A stretch of DNA of 64,000 nt from 2-01-FULL-50-23 sp964509695 (GCA_964509695.1 CAZDXN010000002.1:11311-75310), one strand, 5' to 3'. Positions 42,724-51,505 are shown, numbered from the stretch's first letter. Notes: generated by a model from the letters alone, not told the origin. Numbers and translations: made by a program.

Positions 42724-43557
42724 ATGACCACTCAAAAAACACACAAAATTTCGGTAAAAGGGATAGAAATCGTAATCTTTGTTAATGAAGAGTCTGACTA
42801 TATTTCTCTGACTGATATCGCTAAATTTAAAGACAAAGAACGAACAGAATACGTGATCCAAAATTGGATGAGAAATCGTGATACTATCGAATTTTTGGGA
42901 ATTTGGGAACATTTGAACAATCCAAGTTTTAAACACATCGAATTCGATGTGTTTAAAAATAATGCAGGATCAAATAGTTTTTCCCTTACACCAAAACGCT
43001 GGATAAAATCAGTTAATGCTATTGGGTTAATTAATAAATCTGGTCGATACGGTGGCGGTACCTTTGCTCACAAGGATATTGCATTTGAGTTCGCGTCCTG
43101 GATCTCAGCAGAATTCAAACTCTACATCATTAAAGAATTCCAACGCCTGAAAAATGAAGAACAAAAAAAGATTGAATCTGGTTGGGATGTCAAACGAATT
43201 CTCACCAAGATCAACTACAAAATCCACACTGATGCCATTAAAGAACATTTGATCCCTAAAAACATCTCTAGCAATAGGGCTAACATTGTCTACGCTAACG
43301 AAGCAGATGTATTAAATGTAGCCTTGTTTGGCAAAACTGCTAAAGAATGGCGAGACGAAAACACCAGTAAAGATGGGAATATCCGTGATTTTGCAGATGT
43401 CACTCAACTGGTCGTGCTGGCTAACCTGGAGGGGATGAACGCCGAGCTTATCCGCCAAGGCATGATGCAACCTGACCGACTGGTACAACTTAATCAGATT
43501 GCTATTGTCCAGATGCGGTCATTGCTTGATAATAGCAGTGTAAAGAAATTACTATGA
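42724..43557 (+). CDS. KilA-N domain DNA-binding protein
   Basis: The 277 aa protein has the KilA-N module: DYISLTDIAKFKD, QNWMRNRDTIEFLGIWE, and KSGRYGGGTFAHKDIAFEFASWISAEFKLYI. A C-terminal domain follows with the typical KDGNIRDFADVTQLVVLANLE. Such proteins are phage or large DNA virus regulators. The last 4 bases overlap the start of the DGR target gene, so it may be cotranscribed with the target. Confidence 0.9.
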   Translation: MTTQKTHKISVKGIEIVIFVNEESDYISLTDIAKFKDKERTEYVIQNWMRNRDTIEFLGIWEHLNNPSFKHIEFDVFKNNAGSNSFSLTPKRWIKSVNAIGLINKSGRYGGGTFAHKDIAFEFASWISAEFKLYIIKEFQRLKNEEQKKIESGWDVKRILTKINYKIHTDAIKEHLIPKNISSNRANIVYANEADVLNVALFGKTAKEWRDENTSKDGNIRDFADVTQLVVLANLEGMNAELIRQGMMQPDRLVQLNQIAIVQMRSLLDNSSVKKLL

Positions 43558-44705
43558 CAAAAATTATTGAGCGATTGAAGCACTACCTCTTTACCCCCCG
43601 TTTCCACTTTTCGCGGTTTCAATTTAATCTGGTCGCCCTTCTTTTTATCACCGTCGGTTTCATTACCGGCACGTATCTCACGCTCAAGGGCATCACGAGC
43701 ATCTTTGCGCTCAATGATACAAATAAAACCTGGACGTTTAATACCGCCAATGCCGGTAGCTACACGTATGATTCAACGCTGGTCACGGTGGATGATACAG
43801 GAGCGCATTCGGTGGCCAACAAACTCACCAATCCCGCCTTTGCGTCGGATAATTCCTCCTGGAGTACGGGAGCGGTGCCAGCCTCTGGCTGGGTGGAAGT
43901 GCCGGGCAACAGCACGTACTCCACAACAAACTTTTTGGCCATGAAATATGAAGCCAAATGTGCGGCGACCTCTGACGCCACAACAGGCTTGACCAGTCCT
44001 GACTCGGGGTATCACACGTACTCGGATAGCACCACCACCTGTACGTCAGGCAACAGCAAACAAGTCGTCTCGGTGGCCTCCGGCTACCCGATTGCCAACG
44101 TTTCACAAACCAACGCCATCACCCGCTGTAGTACGGTATCCTTAAACGGCAACGCTGCGCACCTTATTACCAACGCCGAGTGGATGACGGTAGCTCGAAA
44201 CGCCGAAGCCCAGGCGGGTAACTGGAGTTTGGGAAGTGTGGGAAGCGGGTATCTTTTCGCCGGACACAATGACAACGCCCCGGCCCTGGCGCTTGCTGCC
44301 TCAACCACCGACACCGGCAACAATGCCTGCGCCTACACCGATACGGCAGGAACAACGGAAGCGCCAAGTAGCTGTCCCACCAATACCGGCAATAACACGT
44401 CCGGGACTGCCGGCAATCAAAAGCGCGTTTTAACGCTCTCAAACGGCGCATACATTTGGGATATCCCCGGCAACGTCTGGGAATGGACCAATGATACGAT
44501 TCAAGGCAAAGACCAGCCGACCAATGCCTCTCCGGGCTTTGCCTGGCGGGAGTTTACCGCGCTGACCACCTACGGCACGCTCACCTACGACAAAGTCCGT
44601 CCTTTGGCGAGTACGTACGACGCCACGTACGGCGTAGGGCGCATGTATTCCGACGGAACTTCCTCTAATACCACCGTCTACGCCTTTCTCCGCGGCGGCG
44701 CTTGA
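43554..44705 (+). CDS. DGR target protein, N-terminal part (membrane anchor plus FGE/C-type-lectin fold), ending at TGA in the VR
   Basis: The 383 aa product has a signal-anchor helix around residues 24-46, a Ser/Thr-rich region, then the FGE-sulfatase/C-type-lectin fold used by most DGR targets: ITRCSTVSLNGNAAHLITNAEWMTVARNAEAQ, NVWEWTND and the start of the variable loop FLRGGA. The frame stops at TGA (44703-44705), exactly where family members have Trp (RGGxW). After the TGA the same frame stays open to 48215, so the intended protein is 1553 aa. It is probably a surface receptor or adhesin. The alternatives are a true nonsense mutation, a switchable stop or an assembly error. Confidence 0.9.
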   Translation: MTKIIERLKHYLFTPRFHFSRFQFNLVALLFITVGFITGTYLTLKGITSIFALNDTNKTWTFNTANAGSYTYDSTLVTVDDTGAHSVANKLTNPAFASDNSSWSTGAVPASGWVEVPGNSTYSTTNFLAMKYEAKCAATSDATTGLTSPDSGYHTYSDSTTTCTSGNSKQVVSVASGYPIANVSQTNAITRCSTVSLNGNAAHLITNAEWMTVARNAEAQAGNWSLGSVGSGYLFAGHNDNAPALALAASTTDTGNNACAYTDTAGTTEAPSSCPTNTGNNTSGTAGNQKRVLTLSNGAYIWDIPGNVWEWTNDTIQGKDQPTNASPGFAWREFTALTTYGTLTYDKVRPLASTYDATYGVGRMYSDGTSSNTTVYAFLRGGA

Positions 44706-44799
44706 AATGACGCGTCCGTCGCTGGGGCGTTTACAGCGAGTCTGGGCGGCACGCCGGGGGATACGGGCGGCTACATCGGGTTTCGTTGCGCCAGTGATC
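44680..44799 (+). repeat. DGR variable repeat (VR)
   Basis: The VR corresponds to TR 39532-39651. Substitutions at 17 TR adenines (14 to G, 2 to T, 1 to C) change 11 codons: 383, 386, 387, 389, 396, 398, 399, 403, 405, 406 and 407. The 3' segment ATCGGGTTTCGTTGCGCCAG is identical and is the likely initiation-of-homing region; one C-to-T difference at 44795 follows. The TGA at 44703-44705 is identical in TR. Confidence 0.97.
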
Positions 44800-47700
44800 C
44801 CGTAGCCATCTCTCAATCTTTCTCCTCTTCTTCCGGCCGCGCCGGCGGCGGAAATACCGTTACTATAGGCTCTATTTCAGACGGGAAAATCTACCAAAGT
44901 GTGAACGTCGGCGATACCTCCACGTATGATTTCTCGGCCTATGTCTATGACGCCACCACCGGCAACGTCGGCGGGACGGTGACATCCTCTATCGCCCAGC
45001 TCTACTACAACGGCGCAACCATCGCAACCACATACACCGATGCGGGTTCGGGCTGGTGGAAACTGACGGGGACGTTGACCGGCGCCAACGCCTCCCGCGA
45101 GTACGGCGTCTTGGTCAAAGCCGGGAAAACCGTGAAGGTTGATGATTTTACGTTATCCAAACAAGGTACCTACAGCGTCTATACAACAAGCGCCTATTCC
45201 AACGCGCAGGTCAATACTTGGGATACGTTTTGCGAAGGGACACTGGTTGGTTCCACCTGCACCACGGACTCGACCGCCACCGGTAACGCGGCAATCAAGT
45301 ACCAGCTTTGTACCGATGACGGCTCCACCTGCCAATCCGGTTCGTCTTGGAAATACTGGACAGGGTCTGCGTGGGCTGCGGCGACTGACACCACAACGAC
45401 AGTCAACAGTGCTGCCCAACTGACACAATCTGCGATGCAGGCGCTCCCGATTACCTCCCAAAAAATTTCGGTGAAAGCGATCTTGACGTTTGGCGGGAGT
45501 GATACGCCACTCCTCCCCCACGTTTCGATAGGACTGACCACGGATACCACGGCTCCAACGACCAATGCTTCAGCAATCGCCATGACCCGCTCAAGCGGCG
45601 GAACGAGTATGTCCAGTAACGACTGGAGCAAAGGCTCATCACCATACTTTTCCTGGACGGCTGGGGCGGATAACGCGGGCGGATCTGGACTCAAGGGGTA
45701 CTGTTTATACTTGGGAACTGATTCTGCGGGAGCACCATCGACAAGTAAGGGACTTTTGGGCACTTCGCCCGTTTCCACAACCGGTACTACCTGCCAGTTT
45801 ATCGTCTCGGCAACCAGCGTCGATCTGGCTACCAGCGGCTACATCGGGACGGCACTCACCACCTCCAGTTCACCGTACTATTTTAATATCAAAGCTGTGG
45901 ATAACTCTGGAAATATTTTTTCCGGCACGAGTGTCCAGTTTCAATTCCGGTTTGACAACACCGTGCCGACAAATACATCCTACATCTCCTGTGCGTCCGG
46001 CTCGTTTTCCAACGTGGCGGATATGAATTTTAGCTGGCCTATTTCCGGAAGCGCTGCCTCTTCCGATGCCAATGCCGGACTTTTAGGCTGGCAGTACCAG
46101 ATCAACTCGACGTCGGGAACGTGGCTCGGGACAACCACGGAGGCACTCCTTGGAGTGACCAACTATATTCCCTCTTCGGCCACGTCCCGCACCCTGTCGC
46201 AATCCCAGGATGGCAGCTCCATCGTCACCGGAACCAACGTGGTGTATTTCCGCACGGTGGACGCGGCGGGCAACCCATCGGCCGACTCTACCATCCGCAC
46301 CTGTAACCTCTCGTATGGCGGAGCTGCTCCGTCATTTGGCGGGACGGATACCGTGACGGTGACACCCACCACGTCGACCGCAAACTCATACGCGCTTTCC
46401 TGGCCGGCAGCTACCGCCACATCCGGTCAAACGGTAGCCCATTACTACTACATGGTCAATACTTCGCCTCCAAGCACGCTTGCCACCCTTCAGGGAAACG
46501 CGTCCACCTATATCGACAACGGAACCACAAGGACTGTCTCTGCTGCGGCTCTTCCGAGCGTGAACAAGGGAAGCAATACGGTGTATGTGGTGGCGATTGA
46601 TAATGCAAGTACGCCCAATTACTCGCCCAGTAACGTCATTTCCGGCACGTTTACCTTGAGTTCAACCGATCCGGACAACGTTGGGAGTCTGGTGGCTTCC
46701 GACAGCAGTATCAAATCGTCATCCCAGTGGAACGTCACGCTGACCTGGGTTGCACCCACATATCAAGGAGCAGGAAACCTAACGTATCTGGTCAAACGGT
46801 CAACAGATAACAGCACCTTTACGCAAGTCGGAACCTCAACAGGTTTGTCCTATGTGGACAACGCTCCCTCATCAGCGCTGTACTACTACAAAGTGTATAC
46901 CAAGGACGGCGCCAGTGCTCAAAGTTCGGGAACAAACGCCGTATCGATAACGCCGACCGGAAAATGGACGAGCGCACCGAGCCTTTCCACCGGTCCGGAT
47001 GCCGGCAGTCTCACGACCAAAAAAGCGACGATCACCTGGACAACGTCCCGGTCTGCCGATTCAAAAATCCAGTACGGAACAACCTCGGGAAGCTACGGAT
47101 CGGTCGAGCCGAGTAATTCATCGCAAGTCTCTTCCCATTCGATTCAGTTGACCGGTCTCAATCCGGGCACCACCTATTATTACAAAGCCAAATGGACTGA
47201 CGAAGACGGCAACACGGGTACATCTGGTGAGAAAAGTTTTTCGACAACCTCGGCCCCAACCGTGAAAGACGTTTTGGCCAAAAGCATCGGACTGACGACG
47301 ACCACGATTCAATACACCAGTCTCAACGCCAGCAAGGTGAAGATTTATTACGGCACCACCACATCCTTTGGCGGATCAAAAGAGGTGTCCACCTCGACCT
47401 CGGAAACAACCTATACCACAGAACTCACGGGGTTATCTGACGGCACGAAGTATTACTACAAGATCAATACTTTTGATTCTGATAGCACGGAGTACGAAGG
47501 AACAACGCTCGACTTTACCACCCTGCCCCGGCCAAAAATTACCAATGTCCGTATTCAGCAAGTCGCCAACACCGCGCAGTCCACCATTCTCATTACCTGG
47601 ACCACCAACACCGACGTGTCTTCCATCGTCACCTACTACCCCGAAGGCCAGACCGGGTACGCCAGGGATGAAGTCAACGTGGCGCTCACCCGCGGTGACC

Positions 47701-48215
47701 ACCGGATGATTGTGCGGGGTCTTCTGCCGCAAACGGATTACCTGCTCGTAGTGAAGGGTCGGGATAAGATTGGCAACGAAGCGGTGAGCGACTCCCAACG
47801 GCTGACCACCGCTACCGATACCCGACCGCCACAGATTTCAGACCTGCATGTGGAGGGAAGTAACATTCCGGCAGTCACTCAGACTGCCCAAGAACAAACC
47901 GCCCAGCTCATCGTGTCCTGGAATACCGACGAGCCTGGTAGCTCTCAAGTAGAGTTTGGCGAAGGGACGGGAACGACGTATGCCCAAAAAACCCAGGAGG
48001 ACAGCAATCTGACGTTCAATCACATCGTCATTATCTCCAATCTTACGCCATCAAAAGTGTATCATGTGCGATCCGTCTCCAAAGACAAGGCTGGAAATAT
48101 CGGCAACTCCATTGACACGGTCACGATTACCCCCAAAGCGACGGAAAATGCGCTTAACCTTGTCATCACGAATTTACAGGGGGCCTTTGGCTTTTTAGGA
48201 GGCTTGAAAAAATAA
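44706..48215 (+). CDS. DGR target protein, C-terminal part: fibronectin-type repeats (in frame after TGA)
   Basis: The frame continues from the VR (NDASVAGAFTASLGG, IGFRCASD) through a Ser/Gly linker, a carbohydrate-binding-like region (GSGWWKLTGTLTGANA) and at least five or six fibronectin III-like units of about 90 residues, recognisable from repeated LNPGTTYYYKAK, LSDGTKYYYKIN, LLPQTDYLLVVKG and LTPSKVYHVRSV. The end NLVITNLQGAFGFLGGLKK is a short hydrophobic tail. A GTG at 44901 could start a separate protein but has no ribosome-binding site. It forms an extended stalk or adhesive region on the cell surface. The ABC exporter gene follows after 4 bases. Confidence 0.85.
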   Translation, partial: NDASVAGAFTASLGGTPGDTGGYIGFRCASDPVAISQSFSSSSGRAGGGNTVTIGSISDGKIYQSVNVGDTSTYDFSAYVYDATTGNVGGTVTSSIAQLYYNGATIATTYTDAGSGWWKLTGTLTGANASREYGVLVKAGKTVKVDDFTLSKQGTYSVYTTSAYSNAQVNTWDTFCEGTLVGSTCTTDSTATGNAAIKYQLCTDDGSTCQSGSSWKYWTGSAWAAATDTTTTVNSAAQLTQSAMQALPITSQKISVKAILTFGGSDTPLLPHVSIGLTTDTTAPTTNASAIAMTRSSGGTSMSSNDWSKGSSPYFSWTAGADNAGGSGLKGYCLYLGTDSAGAPSTSKGLLGTSPVSTTGTTCQFIVSATSVDLATSGYIGTALTTSSSPYYFNIKAVDNSGNIFSGTSVQFQFRFDNTVPTNTSYISCASGSFSNVADMNFSWPISGSAASSDANAGLLGWQYQINSTSGTWLGTTTEALLGVTNYIPSSATSRTLSQSQDGSSIVTGTNVVYFRTVDAAGNPSADSTIRTCNLSYGGAAPSFGGTDTVTVTPTTSTANSYALSWPAATATSGQTVAHYYYMVNTSPPSTLATLQGNASTYIDNGTTRTVSAAALPSVNKGSNTVYVVAIDNASTPNYSPSNVISGTFTLSSTDPDNVGSLVASDSSIKSSSQWNVTLTWVAPTYQGAGNLTYLVKRSTDNSTFTQVGTSTGLSYVDNAPSSALYYYKVYTKDGASAQSSGTNAVSITPTGKWTSAPSLSTGPDAGSLTTKKATITWTTSRSADSKIQYGTTSGSYGSVEPSNSSQVSSHSIQLTGLNPGTTYYYKAKWTDEDGNTGTSGEKSFSTTSAPTVKDVLAKSIGLTTTTIQYTSLNASKVKIYYGTTTSFGGSKEVSTSTSETTYTTELTGLSDGTKYYYKINTFDSDSTEYEGTTLDFTTLPRPKITNVRIQQVANTAQSTILITWTTNTDVSSIVTYYPEGQTGYARDEVNVALTRGDHRMIVRGLLPQTDYLLVVKGRDKIGNEAVSDSQRLTTATDTRPPQISDLHVEGSNIPAVTQTAQEQTAQLIVSWNTDEPGSSQVEFGEGTGTTYAQKTQEDSNLTFNHIVIISNLTPSKVYHVRSVSKDKAGNIGNSIDTVTITPKATENALNLVITNLQGAFGFLGGLKK
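44833..44845 (+). other. Small hairpin 33 bp downstream of the VR
   Basis: CCGGC-CGC-GCCGG is a 5-pair GC stem with a three-base loop. Some DGRs need a hairpin or cruciform just after the VR for homing, so it is a candidate for that role. Confidence 0.45.
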
Positions 48216-48219
48216 CATT

Positions 48220-48981
48220 ATGACCAACGCCACGATTCATATTGCTCATGTTTCCAAATCATTCCACGTCGGAGTGCAGGATGTGCCGGTACTGAGAGAT
48301 ATCTCCTTTGAGGTATATCCCAATGATTTCTGCGTCATTTTTGGCCCATCGGGGTGCGGCAAATCCACGCTCCTGCATACGATTTTGGGGCTGGAAGCGC
48401 CAAGTGCGGGAACCTGCACGTTTCTTTCTCAAAATTTGTATGAGGGCATGGATGAGGACGAGCGGAGCGATTTTCGCAAAAACCACGTGGGCATGGTTTA
48501 TCAACAGCCCAACTGGATTAAGTCGCTCACTGTTTTAGAAAATGTGGCCTTTCCATTGATACTGATGGGGAAACCAAAGGGTGAAAGTTTGGAAAAGGCA
48601 AACGCCATGCTCGAGGTCATGGGGATGCGTGACTGGTCGGGGTACGCTCCGACGGAACTCTCGAGCGGTCAGCAACAAAAAGTGGCTCTGGTTCGGGCGC
48701 TTGTGACCAATCCCGAAGTCATTATTGCCGACGAACCAACCGGAAACCTGGATTTTGAATCGGGTCAGGAACTCATGCAGTTGCTCGTCACTCTCAACAA
48801 GGAACAGGCAAAAACGGTTCTCATGGTCACCCATGACTTGGAATACTTAAAATTCGCCAAAACGGTGGTCAAGATGTTTGACGGCGCCATCGCCGGAGAA
48901 TACGCGGAAAAAGACAAAGAAACGTTACTGAAAGAGATTAAAGGGAAACGAGGGAACGGAAATATAATATGCCAACGCTGA
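48220..48981 (+). CDS. ABC transporter ATP-binding protein, LolD/MacB type
   Basis: The 253 aa nucleotide-binding subunit has Walker A GPSGCGKSTLL, the Q-loop VYQQPNWIKSLTVLEN, signature ELSSGQQQKVALVRAL, Walker B EVIIADEPTGNLD and switch His in MVTHD. The signature LSSGQ and EPTGNLD are those of the MacB/LolD/FtsE group. It overlaps the permease gene by 13 bases. The pair follows the DGR target with 4 bases, so it may help to place or stabilise that surface protein. Confidence 0.93.
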   Translation: MTNATIHIAHVSKSFHVGVQDVPVLRDISFEVYPNDFCVIFGPSGCGKSTLLHTILGLEAPSAGTCTFLSQNLYEGMDEDERSDFRKNHVGMVYQQPNWIKSLTVLENVAFPLILMGKPKGESLEKANAMLEVMGMRDWSGYAPTELSSGQQQKVALVRALVTNPEVIIADEPTGNLDFESGQELMQLLVTLNKEQAKTVLMVTHDLEYLKFAKTVVKMFDGAIAGEYAEKDKETLLKEIKGKRGNGNIICQR

Positions 48982-51008
48982 AAGAAAAAACCACCATATC
49001 TTTCATCAACCTTAAAACCGACTTCTGGAAGCTGGCGACATTTGTGCTGCTTCTCATCGTGTATCTTCTGGCCAAGATGGCAACGTCTCTCGTCTTCATG
49101 TTGGAAACAAAAACCCACGGACTCGGACAAAAACTCACCAAAAACTCATTCTTTGCAAAAGTCTTGCTCAAATCAAAGAACGCGTATGACCGCATCACCG
49201 TTATTTTGGATCATCAACAACCCGGATCCATTTCCAGAATCGAACTCATCGAACTTTCGTTGCGGAACATGAAATCAAAAAAAACACGGACGTATATCAC
49301 CATCGGCGGCATGACGATTGGTATTGGCACGATTGTTTTTCTCGTTTCCCTGGGCTATGGGGTGGAACAGCTCGTCGTGACCCGCGTGGCCAGACTCGAG
49401 GAGATGAAACAAGCGGACGTTTCTCCTCAAGCCGGAGGAAAAGTAAAGATTACCGATAAGACGCTCTCCAATTTTAAAGAAATTCCATCCGTAGATATGG
49501 CGCTTCCCTTGATCGCGGTCGTGGGACGGGTCAGTTATTTAAACTCGGTCACGGACATGGCGGTGTATGGCGTCACGACCGATTATCTTAAGCAATCCGC
49601 CATTAAACCGGTGGACGGAAAAGTGTTTGAGAGTAACGACCTTTCTTTTGACGTGTCTCACCTCAAAGGGCAGGTAGCCGGCGTGTCAACGGACAGAAAA
49701 ACCGGGACGATAGGTGAAAAAATCCAGGACGTCGATTTTACCATTGATCCGGGAACGTGGATTCGCGTCCGCGAGAATCCGTCAACGACTGGCAAAATTA
49801 TTGGGTATACCAAACGCGTGGAAGGGTCTCCGCAAGGAGAAGAAATCTGGGGAGGGAAATATGAATCAGATACCGGCGTGGGGACATTTGGAGAAACGGA
49901 AGACGGAAAAACGATCGGGAAATGGATACAATCTGACGTGCTGCTCTGGAAAAGCGAAAAATGCGATCCGGCCACTCAAGGTGACTGCGAGGGTGGAAAG
50001 TATTTGGTGGCCCGAGGTGAGGACAACAAGCAAATTCAAAAAACAGGATATATTGCCGAAATAGGGATCAAACTCTCCGGTGTCAACTTGAGTGAGCCGA
50101 AAGTTTTGGGAGTAACTACGGACGCGTCGGGTAGCGCACAGGTAAATTGGGTCGAGATTGCGTCGGAAGCGGGCATTATGAAACCGCCGGATACAAAAAC
50201 CGTTGATCTTTCCACGTCTGCCAAACGCGAGGCGGTGGTGAATCGGGCCATGCTCTCGGTGTTGGGCATTAAAGAGGCTGAAGCCCTTGGTAAAAAGTTT
50301 ATGACCTCGTTTGTGGTGGTTGGCGATCTGTTAAGCGACTCCACGGCAAATATCGAATCGTCTCAAGCGGAATACACGATTGTCGGCGTGATCCCCGAAG
50401 AAAAAACACCATTTTTTTACGTGCCATTTCTTGATCTCCGGAGTTTAGGCATTGCGAATTATTCCCAAGCCAAAGTGGTGGTGAAAGATCAAAATGAACT
50501 TGTCAAAACCAGACGGCAAATTGAGTCCATGGGGTATATGACCCGCTCGGTAGCTGATACCGTAGCGCAAATCAATTCGTTGTTTGCAACGGCAAGAACC
50601 GTGCTCATGTTGCTGGGAATGGTGGCGCTTTCCGTTGCGGCACTGGGGATGTTTAACACGCTCACCGTTTCTCTCCTGGAGCGTACACGGGAAGTTGGCC
50701 TGATGAAAGCGATGGGCATGAAATCATCAGAGGTGCAGGAATTGTTTTTGACAGAATCGATGATTATGGGATTTTTCGGCGGAATTTTGGGAATCATGCT
50801 TGGCGGGGTCTTAGGAATACTCGTCAGCATCATGCTATCGTTCTTTGCCGTTATCAAGGGTGTGGGGTTTGTGAACATTTCCTATATCCCTCTCCCGTTT
50901 ATTCTCGTGATTATCTTCTTATCTCTATTGGTGGGATTGGTGACCGGTATTTATCCGGCACGAAGAGCGACAAAAATATCAGCATTAAATGCGTTGCGAT
51001 ACGAATAA
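48969..51008 (+). CDS. MacB/FtsX-type ABC permease with an SH3b-like insertion
   Basis: The 679 aa permease has an N-terminal span (about 18-40), a second (about 108-135, GGMTIGIGTIVFLVSLGYG), a large extracytoplasmic region and three C-terminal spans in the FtsX pattern, ending YPARRATKISALNALRYE. The extracytoplasmic part is longer than in typical MacB. It includes TWIRVRENPSTTGKIIGYT and GKWIQSDVLLW, which resemble an SH3b cell-wall-binding domain. It forms a mechanotransmission-type transporter with the preceding ATPase. Confidence 0.88.
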   Translation: MPTLKEKTTISFINLKTDFWKLATFVLLLIVYLLAKMATSLVFMLETKTHGLGQKLTKNSFFAKVLLKSKNAYDRITVILDHQQPGSISRIELIELSLRNMKSKKTRTYITIGGMTIGIGTIVFLVSLGYGVEQLVVTRVARLEEMKQADVSPQAGGKVKITDKTLSNFKEIPSVDMALPLIAVVGRVSYLNSVTDMAVYGVTTDYLKQSAIKPVDGKVFESNDLSFDVSHLKGQVAGVSTDRKTGTIGEKIQDVDFTIDPGTWIRVRENPSTTGKIIGYTKRVEGSPQGEEIWGGKYESDTGVGTFGETEDGKTIGKWIQSDVLLWKSEKCDPATQGDCEGGKYLVARGEDNKQIQKTGYIAEIGIKLSGVNLSEPKVLGVTTDASGSAQVNWVEIASEAGIMKPPDTKTVDLSTSAKREAVVNRAMLSVLGIKEAEALGKKFMTSFVVVGDLLSDSTANIESSQAEYTIVGVIPEEKTPFFYVPFLDLRSLGIANYSQAKVVVKDQNELVKTRRQIESMGYMTRSVADTVAQINSLFATARTVLMLLGMVALSVAALGMFNTLTVSLLERTREVGLMKAMGMKSSEVQELFLTESMIMGFFGGILGIMLGGVLGILVSIMLSFFAVIKGVGFVNISYIPLPFILVIIFLSLLVGLVTGIYPARRATKISALNALRYE

Positions 51009-51029
51009 TCTGGTTCTCAACAAACGAAT

Positions 51030-51058
51030 TTGCATTCCTTGATCTTGTCTGATATACT
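51030..51058 (+). promoter_or_regulatory. Promoter of the secretion gene cluster
   Basis: TTGCAT (51030-51035), a 17-base spacer and TATACT (51053-51058) lie ahead of a structured leader and the VirB2-like gene. Confidence 0.55.
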
Positions 51059-51066
51059 AACGATCA

Positions 51067-51116
51067 GTTCTTTGGGAAACTCAAGAACTCTGCCACCATC
51101 ATAGGGTGGCATTTTT
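51067..51116 (+). terminator. Leader hairpins with intrinsic terminator before virB2
   Basis: A first hairpin GTTCTT...AAGAAC (about 51067-51087) is followed by TGCCACC-ATCATAG-GGTGGCA with ATTTTTG (51091-51117). It lies downstream of the promoter at 51030, so it could be an attenuator of the secretion operon as well as the end of the ABC operon. Confidence 0.65.
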
Positions 51117-51143
51117 GTACATGACCATTCAAGGAGGTGAATT

Positions 51144-51476
51144 ATGAAAAAGATTATTGTCCTAAACGCACTCATTATCATTTCACTGCTTCTGGCAGTT
51201 CCCGTGTATGCGGCATCAGCCGATGTGACCAAGATTGAAACATTTATCAAAAGCGCCATTCAGGTGTTAGTCACGCTTGCCGGTCTTATTTCCGCCGGGT
51301 TCTTTGTCTGGGGCGGGGTCGGATACATGACGAGTTCCGGCAACCCGGAAATGCTTGATCGTTCCAAAAAAACCATTTGGTATTCAGCGATTGGTTTAGC
51401 GGTTGTACTTGGAGCATTTGTTCTCACAAACATTGTCTCTGATTTAGCAACCGGAGCATTCGGGGTAACGCCGTAA
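51144..51476 (+). CDS. VirB2/TrbC-like pilin
   Basis: The 110 aa protein has a signal peptide (MKKIIVLNALIIISLLLAVPVYAAS), then two hydrophobic helices (VLVTLAGLISAGFFVWGGVGYMT and IGLAVVLGAFVLTNIVSDL) joined by a short polar loop. This is the VirB2/TrbC pilin plan of type IV secretion systems. It has a perfect Shine-Dalgarno (AAGGAGGTG at 51131), unlike most other genes here. It is paralogous to the N-terminus of the next gene. Confidence 0.82.
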   Translation: MKKIIVLNALIIISLLLAVPVYAASADVTKIETFIKSAIQVLVTLAGLISAGFFVWGGVGYMTSSGNPEMLDRSKKTIWYSAIGLAVVLGAFVLTNIVSDLATGAFGVTP

Positions 51477-51505
51477 CCCCCTCAATCTTTGGCCTATGAA
51501 TCACT

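Noticed and set aside
43554..44705. Alternative genetic code (TGA as Gly or Trp, as in some CPR lineages)
   Set aside because: Many genes here end at TGA with overlapping starts (pilT/pilC, 10556, 11833, 12735), and no other gene is interrupted by TGA.
47433..47798. Minus-strand frames opposite the fibronectin-repeat gene (also 45194-45778)
   Set aside because: They are antisense shadows of a GC-rich repetitive coding region, without start signals or known domains.
44901..48215. Independent gene starting with GTG at 44901
   Set aside because: The frame is continuous with the upstream target from 43554 apart from one TGA in the VR, and no ribosome-binding site precedes 44901, so I treat it as the second half of the same gene.
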